The translations under genes were made by a program, and so were the position numbers. Positions 26,211-35,900 of a DNA stretch of 64,000 bases are shown in pieces (the first letter of the stretch is position 1; every line of letters starts with the position of its first letter). The notes beneath the pieces are model-generated. The model was not told where the DNA came from. It saw nothing but the letters and a program-made list of their open reading frames with translations, and searched no databases. Origin of the DNA: Aldehydirespirator sp028819505 (GTDB lineage: Bacteria; Actinomycetota; Acidimicrobiia; Acidimicrobiales; Aldehydirespiratoraceae); NCBI GenBank assembly GCA_965207755.1, contig OZ242297.1, positions 558,001-622,000 on the forward strand, in the 5' to 3' direction.

Positions 26211-26693
26211 TCAGACCAGCGTGAAGCGCTCGACGTTCGTGTAGGAGCCGGACGGCTCGGTCCTCACGAGCGCGATCTCCGTGACCGCGAACGACGCCTC
26301 CAGCGCCGGCCGGTAGCCGGGCGGGGGCTTGCGCTTGAACCGGGCCACGGTGAGGTGGCCGGTGAAGGGATGGTCTGCCGGCGGCAGGCCCACCGGCGCG
26401 ATGGCTGCCTCGACTGCTGCCGCCAGGTCGTCGAGACCCTGAGCTGGGATCATCAGCACACCGCGGCCCAGCCGCTCGACACGCGGCCCCAAGGTCGCTT
26501 GGGTCGCCGGCAGTTGGGCCGCGGCCAGCGCCGCCTGGACGTCGGCTTCGTCGCACTGGCCAAGAAACCGGAGGGTGACATGCAGCCGCTCGGGCTTGGT
26601 CCAGCGCAGCCCGTCAGTCGCGGGCCCGGGCATGGCAAGCAGCTCCCCCAGCACATCCTCGGGCGGCCAGACAGCAACAAACAGCCGCGGCAT
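26211..26693 (-). CDS. thpR: RNA 2',3'-cyclic phosphodiesterase (LigT/ThpR)
   Basis: A 160-residue 2H phosphoesterase. The two catalytic HxTx motifs are H38-V-T40-L and H113-L-T115-V, in the normal spacing. Start ATG 26693 gives the family N-terminus MPRLFVAVWP; the open frame upstream to 26765 is not protein-like. The enzyme opens 2',3'-cyclic phosphates on RNA and can ligate tRNA halves in vitro. It stands alone, divergent from the transporter gene. Confidence 0.92.
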   Translation of the reverse strand: MPRLFVAVWPPEDVLGELLAMPGPATDGLRWTKPERLHVTLRFLGQCDEADVQAALAAAQLPATQATLGPRVERLGRGVLMIPAQGLDDLAAAVEAAIAPVGLPPADHPFTGHLTVARFKRKPPPGYRPALEASFAVTEIALVRTEPSGSYTNVERFTLV

Positions 26694-26806
26694 GCTCCGA
26701 GGGTACGCCCCGAGCTGGGCCGGGCGGCCGGTGTCGTGGCTGCGTCCACCTCGCGGCCTCGGCAAGTCAGCGATCAGTCGGCCAGACTCACGCGGGTGAT
26801 GTCGTC

Positions 26807-27640
26807 ATGACGGTGCTGTTGGGATTGCTGGCCGCGCTGTCAGTCGGGACATCGGACTTTCTGGGCGGTCTGGCCAGCCGGCGAGCCGACCCGGTCGTCG
26901 TGACTGCCGCCTCCAGTCTGGTGGGCCTTGTGTTGGCGTTCGTGGCCTCCTTGGTGGTGGTGGGCGAGGCGAGCATGGCCGATGTGGGGTGGGGGGCATT
27001 GGGCGGGGTCGTCCTGGCGGGCGGTCTGGTTGCGCTGTATGCGGGATACGCCCGCGCTCGGGTCAGCATGGCGGCGCCGGTGGCCGGCGTGGGCGCGGCC
27101 GCACTGCCGGTGATCGTCGCATCACTCTTCGGTGATGGTGCCTTGTCGCCGATCGCAACCGCAGGGGTCCTGCTCGGGTTGCCGGCCATCGGGCTGGTCA
27201 GCATGGCCCGTTCCGAGCAGCGAGGCTCCGTCGGCTCCAGCGTGCTCTACGGGCTGGGTGGCGCCGTCGGTGTCGGGATGCTGCTGGTCTGCCTCGCCAA
27301 TACGTCCGAGGACAGCGGGCTGTGGCCCATCGTGGCGGCGCGCGGGTCCGGGTTCGTGGTGCTGGCCGTGATCATTGCCGCCAAGCGGTTCCCTCTGGCT
27401 ACGTCTCGCGGCGTCTGGCCGCACGTGATCGGCATCGCGGCACTGGTGACGGCCGGCAATGCGCTGTTCCTGACTGCGGCCCGGCTGGGGTCCACATCGG
27501 TGGCGGCTGTCCTCGCGTCCCTGTTCCCCGCCGCAACGGTGTTCTGGGCGTGGCTGGTGTTCCGGGAGAGACTGCGAGGGGTCCAGGTGCTAGGACTGGG
27601 GATTGCGCTGGTGGCCGTAGCGCTCATCGTCGCCGGCTGA
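26807..27640 (+). CDS. EamA/DMT-family transporter
   Basis: A 277-residue integral membrane protein with about ten hydrophobic spans in two halves, the drug/metabolite transporter pattern. It starts TVLLGLLAALSVGTSDFLGG, and the second half ends AAVLASLFPAATVFWAWLVFRERL, a typical EamA C-terminus. Its substrate cannot be predicted; relatives export amino acids or metabolites. Probably monocistronic; the macro-domain gene follows after 49 bp. Confidence 0.88.
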   Translation: MTVLLGLLAALSVGTSDFLGGLASRRADPVVVTAASSLVGLVLAFVASLVVVGEASMADVGWGALGGVVLAGGLVALYAGYARARVSMAAPVAGVGAAALPVIVASLFGDGALSPIATAGVLLGLPAIGLVSMARSEQRGSVGSSVLYGLGGAVGVGMLLVCLANTSEDSGLWPIVAARGSGFVVLAVIIAAKRFPLATSRGVWPHVIGIAALVTAGNALFLTAARLGSTSVAAVLASLFPAATVFWAWLVFRERLRGVQVLGLGIALVAVALIVAG

Positions 27641-27689
27641 GGGTCGGCGGCCTTCCGAACCGAGAGTTGCACCGGCTTCCGCGGGCAGA

Positions 27690-28244
27690 ATGGCCGCCAT
27701 GGACGGAGAGCCTGCTCGTGTCGAGGCCGACCGATCGGGGCTGAGACTCGAGGCTGGGCTGGGTGACATCACTGCCGAGCAGGTGGATGCCATCGTCAAC
27801 GCGGCCAACTCGTCGCTGCTGGGCGGCGGGGGAGTGGACGGGGCCATACACCGGGCGGCCGGACCCGAACTGCTCGAGTACTGCCGGGGACTGGGCGGCT
27901 GCGCTACTGGCGACGCCAAGATCACGCCCGGGTTCCGGCTGGCTGCTCGCTGGGTGATCCACACCGTCGGTCCCGTCTGGCATGGCGGCAACCAGGGTGA
28001 GCCCGATCTGCTGGCGTCGTGCTATCGGGAGTCGCTGGCCCGAGCCGACGAGGTCGAAGCCGAGTCGGTGGCGTTCCCCGCCATCTCGACCGGCGTCTAC
28101 GGCTATCCCGTGCAGCCGGCGGCAGCCATCGCGGTCCGCACTGTCCGGTCGACGCCGACTCGAGTGCGTGCCGTGCGCTTCGTCTGCTTCAACTCCGAGA
28201 CGCTCGACGCCTACCAGGCTCTACTGGGCTCCCAGCGGCCCTAG
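27690..28244 (+). CDS. Macro-domain protein (O-acetyl-ADP-ribose deacetylase-like)
   Basis: A 184-residue single macro domain. ADP-ribose-binding signatures are DAIVNAANSSLLGGGGVDGAIHRAAG (about 33-58) and FPAISTGVYGYP (about 130-141), as in YmdB/MacroD enzymes that hydrolyse O-acetyl-ADP-ribose or mono-ADP-ribose on proteins. ATG 27699 is an alternative start. No ADP-ribosyltransferase partner is nearby. Confidence 0.92.
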   Translation: MAAMDGEPARVEADRSGLRLEAGLGDITAEQVDAIVNAANSSLLGGGGVDGAIHRAAGPELLEYCRGLGGCATGDAKITPGFRLAARWVIHTVGPVWHGGNQGEPDLLASCYRESLARADEVEAESVAFPAISTGVYGYPVQPAAAIAVRTVRSTPTRVRAVRFVCFNSETLDAYQALLGSQRP

Positions 28245-28307
28245 CCCGCCCTTCGTCGATCCTCGCCCCCTGCACGAGACGGATCCATGACAAGCGTCAC
28301 GATGGCG

Positions 28308-29723
28308 CTAGTCGGGCGAGACGACGTCGACCACGGCGGGCCGGATCGCTAGGACCTGCTCGATGTGGCTGGCCAGCGAGAAGAGTTGCAGCTCCCCGTG
28401 AGGCCGCGCGATCAACTGGATTCCGACCGGGAGACCGGTCTCGGTCCGGCCGCAGGGGATCGTGATGACAGGCAGCGTGGTGACGCTCACGGCCGCGGCG
28501 ATCGACAGCCAGCGGTAGTACTCGCTCGGTGGCAACCCGTCGCGGTAGCCGACATAACGCTCCTCGACCGGGAAGGGCAGCACGCCGGCAGCCGGACACA
28601 CGAGCAGGTCGTAGCCGTCCATGAACTCGGCCGCGAGCTGGAAGATGCGTCCCTGCGCTGCGATCGCGGCCCGCACGTCGTCGCCGTCGATTGCCAGCCC
28701 TCGCTCTATGTTCCACACCAGCTCGGGCTTGAGGATGTCGCGGGCCTCGGGGAGTTCGTCGCCCAAGAGGGCGGCGAACAACAGCGCCCGCGGGACGTCG
28801 AAGGCCGCTCTGGCGTCGGACAGATCGGGGTAGTCGGCCACGATCTCGATGCCGTCCCGTTCAAGGGCATGGACCGCTCGACTGCACACGTCAGATATCT
28901 CTGGAGCCGTCTCGGCCACACCGAGATCGACGCTGAAGGCCACCCGCACCGGCCGCGACGGCTCAGCCGCAGCGCTGCGGAACGACCGCTGAGGTGGCGG
29001 CTTGCCAAGCCCGGCGCGGGGACTCTCGCCCACCATCGCATCGGTCAGCAGGGCGAGGTCGCCGATGTCGCGCGCCATCGGTCCCTGTTGAGAATGCACC
29101 TGGAACGGCACGACGCTCGGTCCGTTGGCGATGCGTCCCGGCGAAGGGCGCAGGCTGGCGATGCCGCAGAAACTGGCCGGAGTGCGCAACGAGCCGGCCA
29201 GATCCGAGCCGTGGGCCAGCCAGGCCATGCCGGTGGCCACCGCCGCGGCCGCGCCGCCCGAAGACCCGCCGGCGGTGAGGCGCAGGTCGTGGGGGTTGCG
29301 GGTAGCCCCGAACACGTCGTTGAAGGTGTTCCCGCCCGCCCCGAACTCCGGGGTGTTCGATTTTGCGTAGACCACGGCGCCGTGAGCTTCGAGTGTCTCG
29401 ACGATGACGTCGGACTGTTCCGGCACGAAGTCCTCCATCAGCCGTGACCCGTGCGTCGTTCTGACGCCGGCGACGGCCGTGAGGTCCTTGATGGGAACAG
29501 GCAGGCCGGCCAGCACGCCGCGTTCGTCGGGCGGGACTGCCATGAGACGGTCGGCGTGATCTCGGGCCCGGTCGAAGCAGCGGGTCGGCAGCGCCTTGAC
29601 CACGGGGTCGACGGTCTCGACCCGGCCTTGCACCGCGTCGAGAGCGTCGTGGGGGCGGAGGTCGCCCGCGGCTAGAGCGGCCACGACCTGGCGGGCGCTC
29701 TGCCTGATCAGATCGTCGGTCAT
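28308..29723 (-). CDS. Amidase signature family hydrolase
   Basis: A 471-residue amidase-signature enzyme. The Ser-cisSer-Lys triad is present as Lys79 (GLPVPIKD), Ser154 (AGGSSGG) and nucleophile Ser178 (AGSLRTPASFCG). There is no signal peptide, so it is cytoplasmic. It is last in a three-gene minus-strand run, 15 bp after the FAD oxidoreductase, which suggests a shared pathway for an amide- or amine-containing substrate. GatA of the tRNA amidotransferase has the same fold, but no gatB or gatC is nearby. Confidence 0.9.
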   Translation of the reverse strand: MTDDLIRQSARQVVAALAAGDLRPHDALDAVQGRVETVDPVVKALPTRCFDRARDHADRLMAVPPDERGVLAGLPVPIKDLTAVAGVRTTHGSRLMEDFVPEQSDVIVETLEAHGAVVYAKSNTPEFGAGGNTFNDVFGATRNPHDLRLTAGGSSGGAAAAVATGMAWLAHGSDLAGSLRTPASFCGIASLRPSPGRIANGPSVVPFQVHSQQGPMARDIGDLALLTDAMVGESPRAGLGKPPPQRSFRSAAAEPSRPVRVAFSVDLGVAETAPEISDVCSRAVHALERDGIEIVADYPDLSDARAAFDVPRALLFAALLGDELPEARDILKPELVWNIERGLAIDGDDVRAAIAAQGRIFQLAAEFMDGYDLLVCPAAGVLPFPVEERYVGYRDGLPPSEYYRWLSIAAAVSVTTLPVITIPCGRTETGLPVGIQLIARPHGELQLFSLASHIEQVLAIRPAVVDVVSPD

Positions 29724-29738
29724 GGGCGAGCGGGCCTG

Positions 29739-31082
29739 TCAACCGTGGACTGACATCGAGGAGTTGGGGTTGATCTCCCGGTTGCGGCTGAAGGTGCCCA
29801 TGTCGATGGGCAGGCCGGTGTAGCGGCCCTCGACTACGAGCGGGTCGGCGTCGTGGTCGTGGCCGGCCTCCACCGCCTCGATGAGCTCGGCCATGCAGTG
29901 TCCCGCCACGCCGGCGTTCTTGAACTGGTTGCCGCTGGTGCCGACAGCCACGTAGAAGCCGTCGAGATCGGTGCGGTCGTAGATCGGGATCCAGTCGTCG
30001 CTCACGTCGTACAGATCCACCACGCCCTTGCGTTCGTGAGGCACGCCCACCGGCGGCAGGCGCCGGCTGAGCCGCAGGACCTGGGCCTCCCACTGCTCGG
30101 CGCTGAGCCGCTGGTCGTAGTCGTCGGGGTCCACCCAGTCCTGGGGGTCGCAGCGGGGGTCGGTGCTGCCCACCAGGATGTGGTTGCCGGTCTCCGGGCG
30201 GAAGTAGATGCCGTTGTCGTCGTCGGCGATGTTGAAGCCGTCGCGCTCGTAGTCGTAGCTGGCGGGCCCCGGCGCGTGATGCACTTCGTGACGAAGCGCC
30301 CTGGTCTTGATGTTCATCGAGTCGTAGACGCCGGCCATCTGGTTGATCAGGTACGAGTGGGGCCCGGCCACGTTCACCACGACCGGCGCGGCCACGGATG
30401 TGCCGTCGTCGAGGGCAACGCTCGTGACCCGCCCGTTGCTCCGGCCGATACCGGTCACGGCGGTGGCGAAGCGGAACTCGGCGCCGGCCGACTCCGCGGC
30501 CCGCTGCAGGTTGTGGGCGGTCAACTGAGGGTCGCTCACATAGCCCGCCTCGGGCGTGAAGATCGCGCCGGGCAGGTCCTCGGTGGCGTCGGCCCAGAAG
30601 TCGGGGTCGTCGGGCCGCTTCGGCGGTCCGAAGATGCCGGGGTCGAGGATGGGCATGCGTCGCAGCAGTTCGGCTGTCGGCCAGTCCTCGTAGGCGACCC
30701 CGATCGCGTCGAAGTGGGGAAGCACCTTCAGGTAGTGGCCGCCGGGGTCCTTCAGCGCCGCCATCCCGCACTGCTTGTAGGCGATGAGGCCGAGCTCGTC
30801 ACCGGCTTCGAGGTAGCCGGGCCACTCCAGCCAGTACTGCAGGCCCTCGTACGACATGGCCACGCCGGTGAAGGTGGAGTAGGTGAAGCGCACGATGGCG
30901 CACGAGTTGACGGTGGAGCCGAATCCGGCGGCCGGCAGCTTGTCCACGCACAGGGCGCGCCGTCCCCGCCGACCGAGCTCGAAGGCGATGGCGGCGCCGA
31001 TCACACCTGCGCCGACCACCACCGCGTCGAAGCTGTTGGCGGCTCGTTCAGATGCTTGCCTCGGGGACGGCTTCCGGGTCAT
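29739..31082 (-). CDS. FAD-dependent oxidoreductase (DAO / sarcosine oxidase-like)
   Basis: A 447-residue flavoprotein of the D-amino-acid oxidase superfamily. The N-terminal FAD motif is VVVGAGVIGAAIAFELGRRG (about 21-40), and the C-terminus has the family's DGFYVAVGTSGNQFKNAGVAG. Family members oxidise N-methyl or amino groups (sarcosine, dimethylglycine, D-amino acids). Together with betaine uptake and an MttB homologue elsewhere in the window, methylated-amine breakdown is a reasonable guess. The middle gene of the operon. Confidence 0.88.
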   Translation of the reverse strand: MTRKPSPRQASERAANSFDAVVVGAGVIGAAIAFELGRRGRRALCVDKLPAAGFGSTVNSCAIVRFTYSTFTGVAMSYEGLQYWLEWPGYLEAGDELGLIAYKQCGMAALKDPGGHYLKVLPHFDAIGVAYEDWPTAELLRRMPILDPGIFGPPKRPDDPDFWADATEDLPGAIFTPEAGYVSDPQLTAHNLQRAAESAGAEFRFATAVTGIGRSNGRVTSVALDDGTSVAAPVVVNVAGPHSYLINQMAGVYDSMNIKTRALRHEVHHAPGPASYDYERDGFNIADDDNGIYFRPETGNHILVGSTDPRCDPQDWVDPDDYDQRLSAEQWEAQVLRLSRRLPPVGVPHERKGVVDLYDVSDDWIPIYDRTDLDGFYVAVGTSGNQFKNAGVAGHCMAELIEAVEAGHDHDADPLVVEGRYTGLPIDMGTFSRNREINPNSSMSVHG

Positions 31083-31142
31083 GGCGCTGAGGTTCCCGTG
31101 GACCGCGCCCGCGGCTTGGGTGCTGTCGTGGACGCCGGGCGA

Positions 31143-32327
31143 TCAGATGCCACGGTGGCGCTCGTTGCGCATGTCGAAGGCGATCTTGACCGCGCCGCGC
31201 CGGCCTGCCTCGGCGGCGTGGCCCAGCGCGTCGACATAACGGTCGAGCGGGTAGAGGGCCGTCACGAGCCGGTCGAAGGCGGTCTTGCCGGCCAGTTCCA
31301 TGGCCAGATCGAAGCTCGATGCGATCCGGCCGTCGGCGCGGACCTCGGTGCCGTAGGCGTAGCAACCGGCGAGTTCGATCTCGCGGTGCCACAGGCCGGT
31401 CAGCTCCGCGGTCACCGTTGCGGGCATCCCCAGCATCAGCACCCGGCCCCGAGGCCGGCACAGCGACAGGGCCTCAGCCAGCGAAGCCGAAGAGCCCACC
31501 GCGTCGATGACCACGTCGGCGCCTCCCGAGAGGTGGTCGCCGACGATGAACGAGCCGGTGGCCCGCCGCACGACCCGCCGCAGTTCGCCGGGCTCGACGG
31601 CCGAGTCGGCGCCGAGCTCGAGCGCGAGCGCTCGCTGGGTCGAGTACCGCCCGCCGACCAGGATCGAGGCTGGTCCGGTCAGGCCCCGCAGGGCGGCCAC
31701 CGCCAGCAGGCCCATTGTCCCGGCCCCGACCACGGCCACGGTGTCGCCGGGCTGCGCGCCGGACCGGAGCGCGGCGTGTGCGCCTCCCGCCAACGGCTCG
31801 ATCATCACGGCCAGTTCGTCGCTCATCCAGTCCGGGACGTCGTGCAGCTGCGAGTCGTGGGCCACCAGCTCGGTGGACCATCCGCCGCCGGTGGAGCGGC
31901 AGAAGCCCGTCTGGAGTCCCGGCTTGAGATGGCCGCTCATGAGATGCCGGTAGTCGTCGCCGTCGCCGGGCGCCGCCCCCGGACAGGGCAGGTCGAAGCC
32001 CCGGGCCGCGTGGCCCAGCACCGGCTCGACGATCACCCGGCGCCCATCCGCGGTGTCGGCCACGATCTCGTGGCCGGGAACGAACGGGAACGAGACATAG
32101 TCCTCGAAGTAGCGAGACGACCGGCCGTCGATCGTGGCCAGATCCGATCCGCAGATGCCGGTGAGCCGCGGGTAGATGCGCTGCCAGCCCTCGCCGGGCA
32201 GGTCGGGCGGGTCGTCGTCGACCAGCTTGAGCGGCCCCCAGGTCGCTCCCGCTCCGGGCCGCAGCCGCGACGTCAGGGCAGCAGCCGCGTAGCGGGCCTC
32301 CTTGCGCGAGAAGCGCAGCGCCTTCAC
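31143..32327 (-). CDS. Zinc-dependent alcohol dehydrogenase family protein
   Basis: A 394-residue medium-chain dehydrogenase from GTG 32327 (a GTG at 32333 is equally possible; the longer open frame upstream is not protein-like). Catalytic zinc ligands are Cys59 (GICGSD) and His86-Glu87 (VPGHE). The NAD motif is VAVVGAGTMGLLAVAAL. The four-cysteine structural zinc lobe is not evident. It is first in the operon, 60 bp ahead of the FAD enzyme. Substrate unknown. Confidence 0.87.
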   Translation of the reverse strand: MKALRFSRKEARYAAAALTSRLRPGAGATWGPLKLVDDDPPDLPGEGWQRIYPRLTGICGSDLATIDGRSSRYFEDYVSFPFVPGHEIVADTADGRRVIVEPVLGHAARGFDLPCPGAAPGDGDDYRHLMSGHLKPGLQTGFCRSTGGGWSTELVAHDSQLHDVPDWMSDELAVMIEPLAGGAHAALRSGAQPGDTVAVVGAGTMGLLAVAALRGLTGPASILVGGRYSTQRALALELGADSAVEPGELRRVVRRATGSFIVGDHLSGGADVVIDAVGSSASLAEALSLCRPRGRVLMLGMPATVTAELTGLWHREIELAGCYAYGTEVRADGRIASSFDLAMELAGKTAFDRLVTALYPLDRYVDALGHAAEAGRRGAVKIAFDMRNERHRGI

Positions 32328-32658
32328 GGGCACGGATCGTAGCGAGACCAGAGGCCGAGCGAATGGGGTCGCGGACTGCCCGTGTTGCGCCCTGCGGCCG
32401 AACGTCCCCGTCACCAGAGCCTCGAACCGAGTGAATGGGGTCGGGCTCGGACTCGGTGCTCTTCGGCGGCGCCCCGGTGGATGCCCTCTGCCCGTCTCGA
32501 ACGTTTCATCAGCACACGGGTCTAATCCAGGTTTTTGAGATGTTTCAAGATGTTCTCCTTTCTTTGGGTTGTTGTTGTCGTGCCAGCCTGCCATGATGGT
32601 GTGACAATCACATGAAACAGCACAAGAAGGATTGTGTTGTCGATCAAGGAGGGTGACA
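32328..32658. other. Divergent promoter region, AT-rich
   Basis: A 331-bp gap between the minus-strand dehydrogenase operon and the WXG100 gene. The part from about 32520 to 32640 is notably AT-richer than its surroundings and probably holds promoters for one or both sides. Two imperfect copies of an ACCAGAG...GAATGGGGTCG sequence lie near 32349-32372 and 32413-32443. No firm -35/-10 pair was assigned. Confidence 0.45.
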
Positions 32659-32934
32659 ATGGCTGGCGACATGCTGGTGATGTCCAAGTCGCAGATGGAG
32701 CAGCTCGCGGTGATCTTCGCCCGGCAGAAGGAGACGGCGGAGGGGGTGATCAGCGCCATCGGCGCCGGCATCGAAGGCACCACCTGGCAGGGGGCCCGAG
32801 CCGACCGCTTCCGGCAACTCTGGGAGACCGAGTTCCGGCCCAACCTGCGGGCGCTCTGCGACGCGCTGGGTGAGCACTCGACGTTCATCTCCGCCGAACT
32901 CCAGGCGGGGGTCAGCGCGCTCGACACGGTCTAG
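32659..32934 (+). CDS. WXG100-family secreted protein
   Basis: A 91-residue, all-helical protein from ATG 32659 with GGAGGG at 32648-32653. The turn between its two helices carries the WxG motif (Trp43-Gln-Gly45, TTWQGARADRF), and the length is right for ESAT-6/WXG100 proteins, which leave the cell as helical hairpin dimers through type VII secretion. It lies 56 bp before the FHA/FtsK ATPase. No second WXG100 or toxin-fused LXG protein is nearby, so it may form homodimers. Confidence 0.88.
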   Translation: MAGDMLVMSKSQMEQLAVIFARQKETAEGVISAIGAGIEGTTWQGARADRFRQLWETEFRPNLRALCDALGEHSTFISAELQAGVSALDTV

Positions 32935-32990
32935 CCGCCGCGACGGCGGCCGGGTCCGCCGCACAGAGCCGGCCGCGGGAACAGAAGCCG

Positions 32991-35900
32991 GTGAGGGTCC
33001 GGCACCGACGCGACGGCGTCGAGACGACCGTGGAGATCGACTCCCGTCTCGACGGCCACACGGTGGCGGACCTCGCCGCGGCGCTCCGCGGCGCAGTCGA
33101 CCAGGCCGGCCGAGCCGGCGACGGGGACGGCCTGCGCATCGACGGGTGCTGGCACGGCCCCGACACGCCGCTGTCGTCCGTCCCGATCTGGGAGGGGACG
33201 CTGCTCGAGATCGCTCCCGGATGTGAGCAGCTCCCCTCCCAACCGCCACAGACGAATGGCAACCGGTCCGGCCGCCGGGCCACGCTGGTCGTGACCGGGG
33301 GCCTGCGGGCCGGCACCCGCCTGCTGCCCCCTTCGGGCGACACCTGGGTCATAGGGCGTTCGGAGGACTGCGACCTCGTGCTCGACGACCCGACGATCTC
33401 CCGCCGCCACGCCCGTGTGACGGTGAGCAGGGCCGGCAGGAGACTCGTGATCGGCGACCTCGGCTCCCGCAACGGGACGGTGGTGGCCGGCCGGGCGGTG
33501 ACTGCCCCGACCCGGGTGCCGGTCCGGGCCGCCATCCGCCTGGGCGCAACCTGCCTGCAGTGGAGGGCGCCGGTGACGGACCGGCCCGCGGCCGTGCGCG
33601 CCGGACTGGGCGCGGCCGCGGGGCGCATCCCGTTCAACCGGCCGCCCCGCCGCCGGCCGCCGACGTCGCCGGTCCCGTTGCGAGTGCCGGCCGAGCCGCC
33701 GGCCCGACCCGAGCCGGAGCCTCTGTCGTGGGCGGGAATCGCCCTGCCCGCGGCGGCCGGGCTCGTGCTGGCCGTCGTGTGGAGCCCGTTCATGGCGGTG
33801 TTCGCGGCCCTCGGGCCGCTCATCACGGTGGGCACCTGGCTGGAGCGGCGCCGCCGGGCCGCTCGCTCCCACGGGCAGGCCTGCGCCGACGTCGTCCGGA
33901 GGGTCGAGGGCTTCGTCGCCGCCCTGCCCGCGGCCCACGCCGCCGAGCGGCGCAGGCGCATCGCCCTCGTGCCGGACCTGGCCGAGCTGGTCCGCCGGGC
34001 CGAGACGCCGTCGCAGCGCTGCTGGGAACGCCGCCGCGGCGATCCCGACGCCATGCGGCTCGGCGTCGGCACCGCGGAGGTGCCCTACACGCCGCCGCTG
34101 GAGGTGGACGGGGGCGGACTGGCCGCGCCGGAGGCTCTCAAGGCTCTGAACGGCATCGAGCCTCTGGCCGATGTGCCGGTGGCGGTGTCGTTGCTGCCCG
34201 GCGAGGTCGTGGGGGTGGTCGGCCCGCTGCCTGCAGCCCGGGCCGTGGCCCGCGGCCTGATCCTGCAGGCCGCGGTGCTTCACGGCTCGGCCGACCTGGC
34301 CATCGCGGGCCTGGCCCCCGGACTCGCCGCCGAATGGTCGTGGATGGGCTGGCTTCCCCACACCATCGACGTCGGGGGCGAGCCCGGAGCGCTGGTGGCC
34401 ACAGAGCCCGGTTCCACCGCCGCGGCCGCGGAGGCGGCAGCCGCGAGCGCCGGCCACCGGACACTGCTGGCCGTCATCGACGGCGCCGAGACGCTCACCG
34501 GCCGCACGGCGCCGGGCCGGACGGTGCTCGGACACGAGCAGTGCAGCGGGATCGTGATCACCAGCGATGTGTGCGACCTGCCCTCGAGTTGCACCACCAT
34601 CGTGGACATCGGCCACGGCGCCGGCCGGCTGAGGCTTGTGGATCCTAGATCCTCGGCGGTGATGGGTCCGCTGGTGGCGTGGGGCGTGACGGTCGCAACC
34701 GCAACCGGCGCCGCGGCCCGCCTGGCCCGGCTGGACGACCCCGAGCTGCGGGCGGCTACAGCCAACCTCCCCGACTCGATGTCGCTGCTGGACCTCCTCG
34801 GCGGCGAGCCGACCCCCGAGACGGTGGAGAATCGGTGGGCCGCCACCCGCGGCACCGACGACCTGCGGGCGCCCATCGGAGCGACCGCGGAGGGACCCCT
34901 GGTGCTCGACCTGGTGGCCGACGGCCCCCACCTGCTCGTCGGGGGCACGACCGGCTCGGGCAAGTCCGAGCTGCTGCGGTCCATGGTGGCCGGTCTGGCC
35001 CTGTCCGCGGACCCCGACCATCTGGCCTTCGTCCTCATCGACTACAAGGGCGGGGCCGCCTTCGACCGCTGCGCGGAGATGTCCCACGTGGCCGGCATGG
35101 TCACCGACCTCGACGACCGCCTGGCCGAGCGGGCGCTGGTGTGCCTGGAGGCAGAACTGCGCCATCGCGAGGAGCGCCTGCGAGCCGCGGGCGCCGAGGA
35201 CCTGGCCGCCTTCCGGGCCCGAGCCGGCCACGCGGGCGGCGATCCCCTGCCCAGGCTGGTGGTCGTCGTGGACGAGTTCGCCACGCTGGCCGCCGAGTTG
35301 CCCGAGTTCCTCCGCTCGCTGGTCGGGATCGCGCAGCGGGGCCGCAGCCTCGGCGTCCACATGGTGCTGGCCACCCAGCGGCCGGCCGGGGTGGTGACCG
35401 ACGACATCAGGGCCAACACCTCGTGCCGGATCGCCCTGCGGGTCACCGACCGCCACGACTCCAACGACGTGATCGGTTCGCCCGACGCGGCCCGCATCCC
35501 CCGCCAGAGGCCTGGCCGGGCGATGGCCCGCTTCGGGCCGGGAGAGCTCGTCGCGTTCCAGTCGGCGCTCGTGACCGGCAGCACGCCCCGATGCTCGACC
35601 GGCCTGCGGGTCGGACCGGTCGGGCCCCGGCCCAGCCCTACCCCCGGCGACCAGCGCAGCGACCTCGACTCGGTGGTGGAGGCCGTTCGAGCGGCCCACC
35701 GCAACCTCGGGGGTGCCGAGCCCCGGCCGCCCTGGCCGGCGCCCCTCCCCGGCGAGGTCGCCGCTGCCCGCCTCGCCGAGATGGCCGGCCCGGGCCGGCC
35801 CGCGGCCTGGCTGGCGGACGACCCCGCCCGCCAGCGGCAGTTCCCCGGCGGATGGCAGCCGGCCGACGGACACTTGGCCGTCATCGGAGGCCCCGGGTCG

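Noticed and set aside
30343..30528. Small plus-strand frame within the FAD oxidoreductase
   Set aside because: Shadow frame without start context or homology signs.
29853..32342. An 829-codon open frame opposite the FAD oxidoreductase and zinc dehydrogenase
   Set aside because: Low-complexity shadow of the two minus-strand genes, both of which have clear catalytic motifs.
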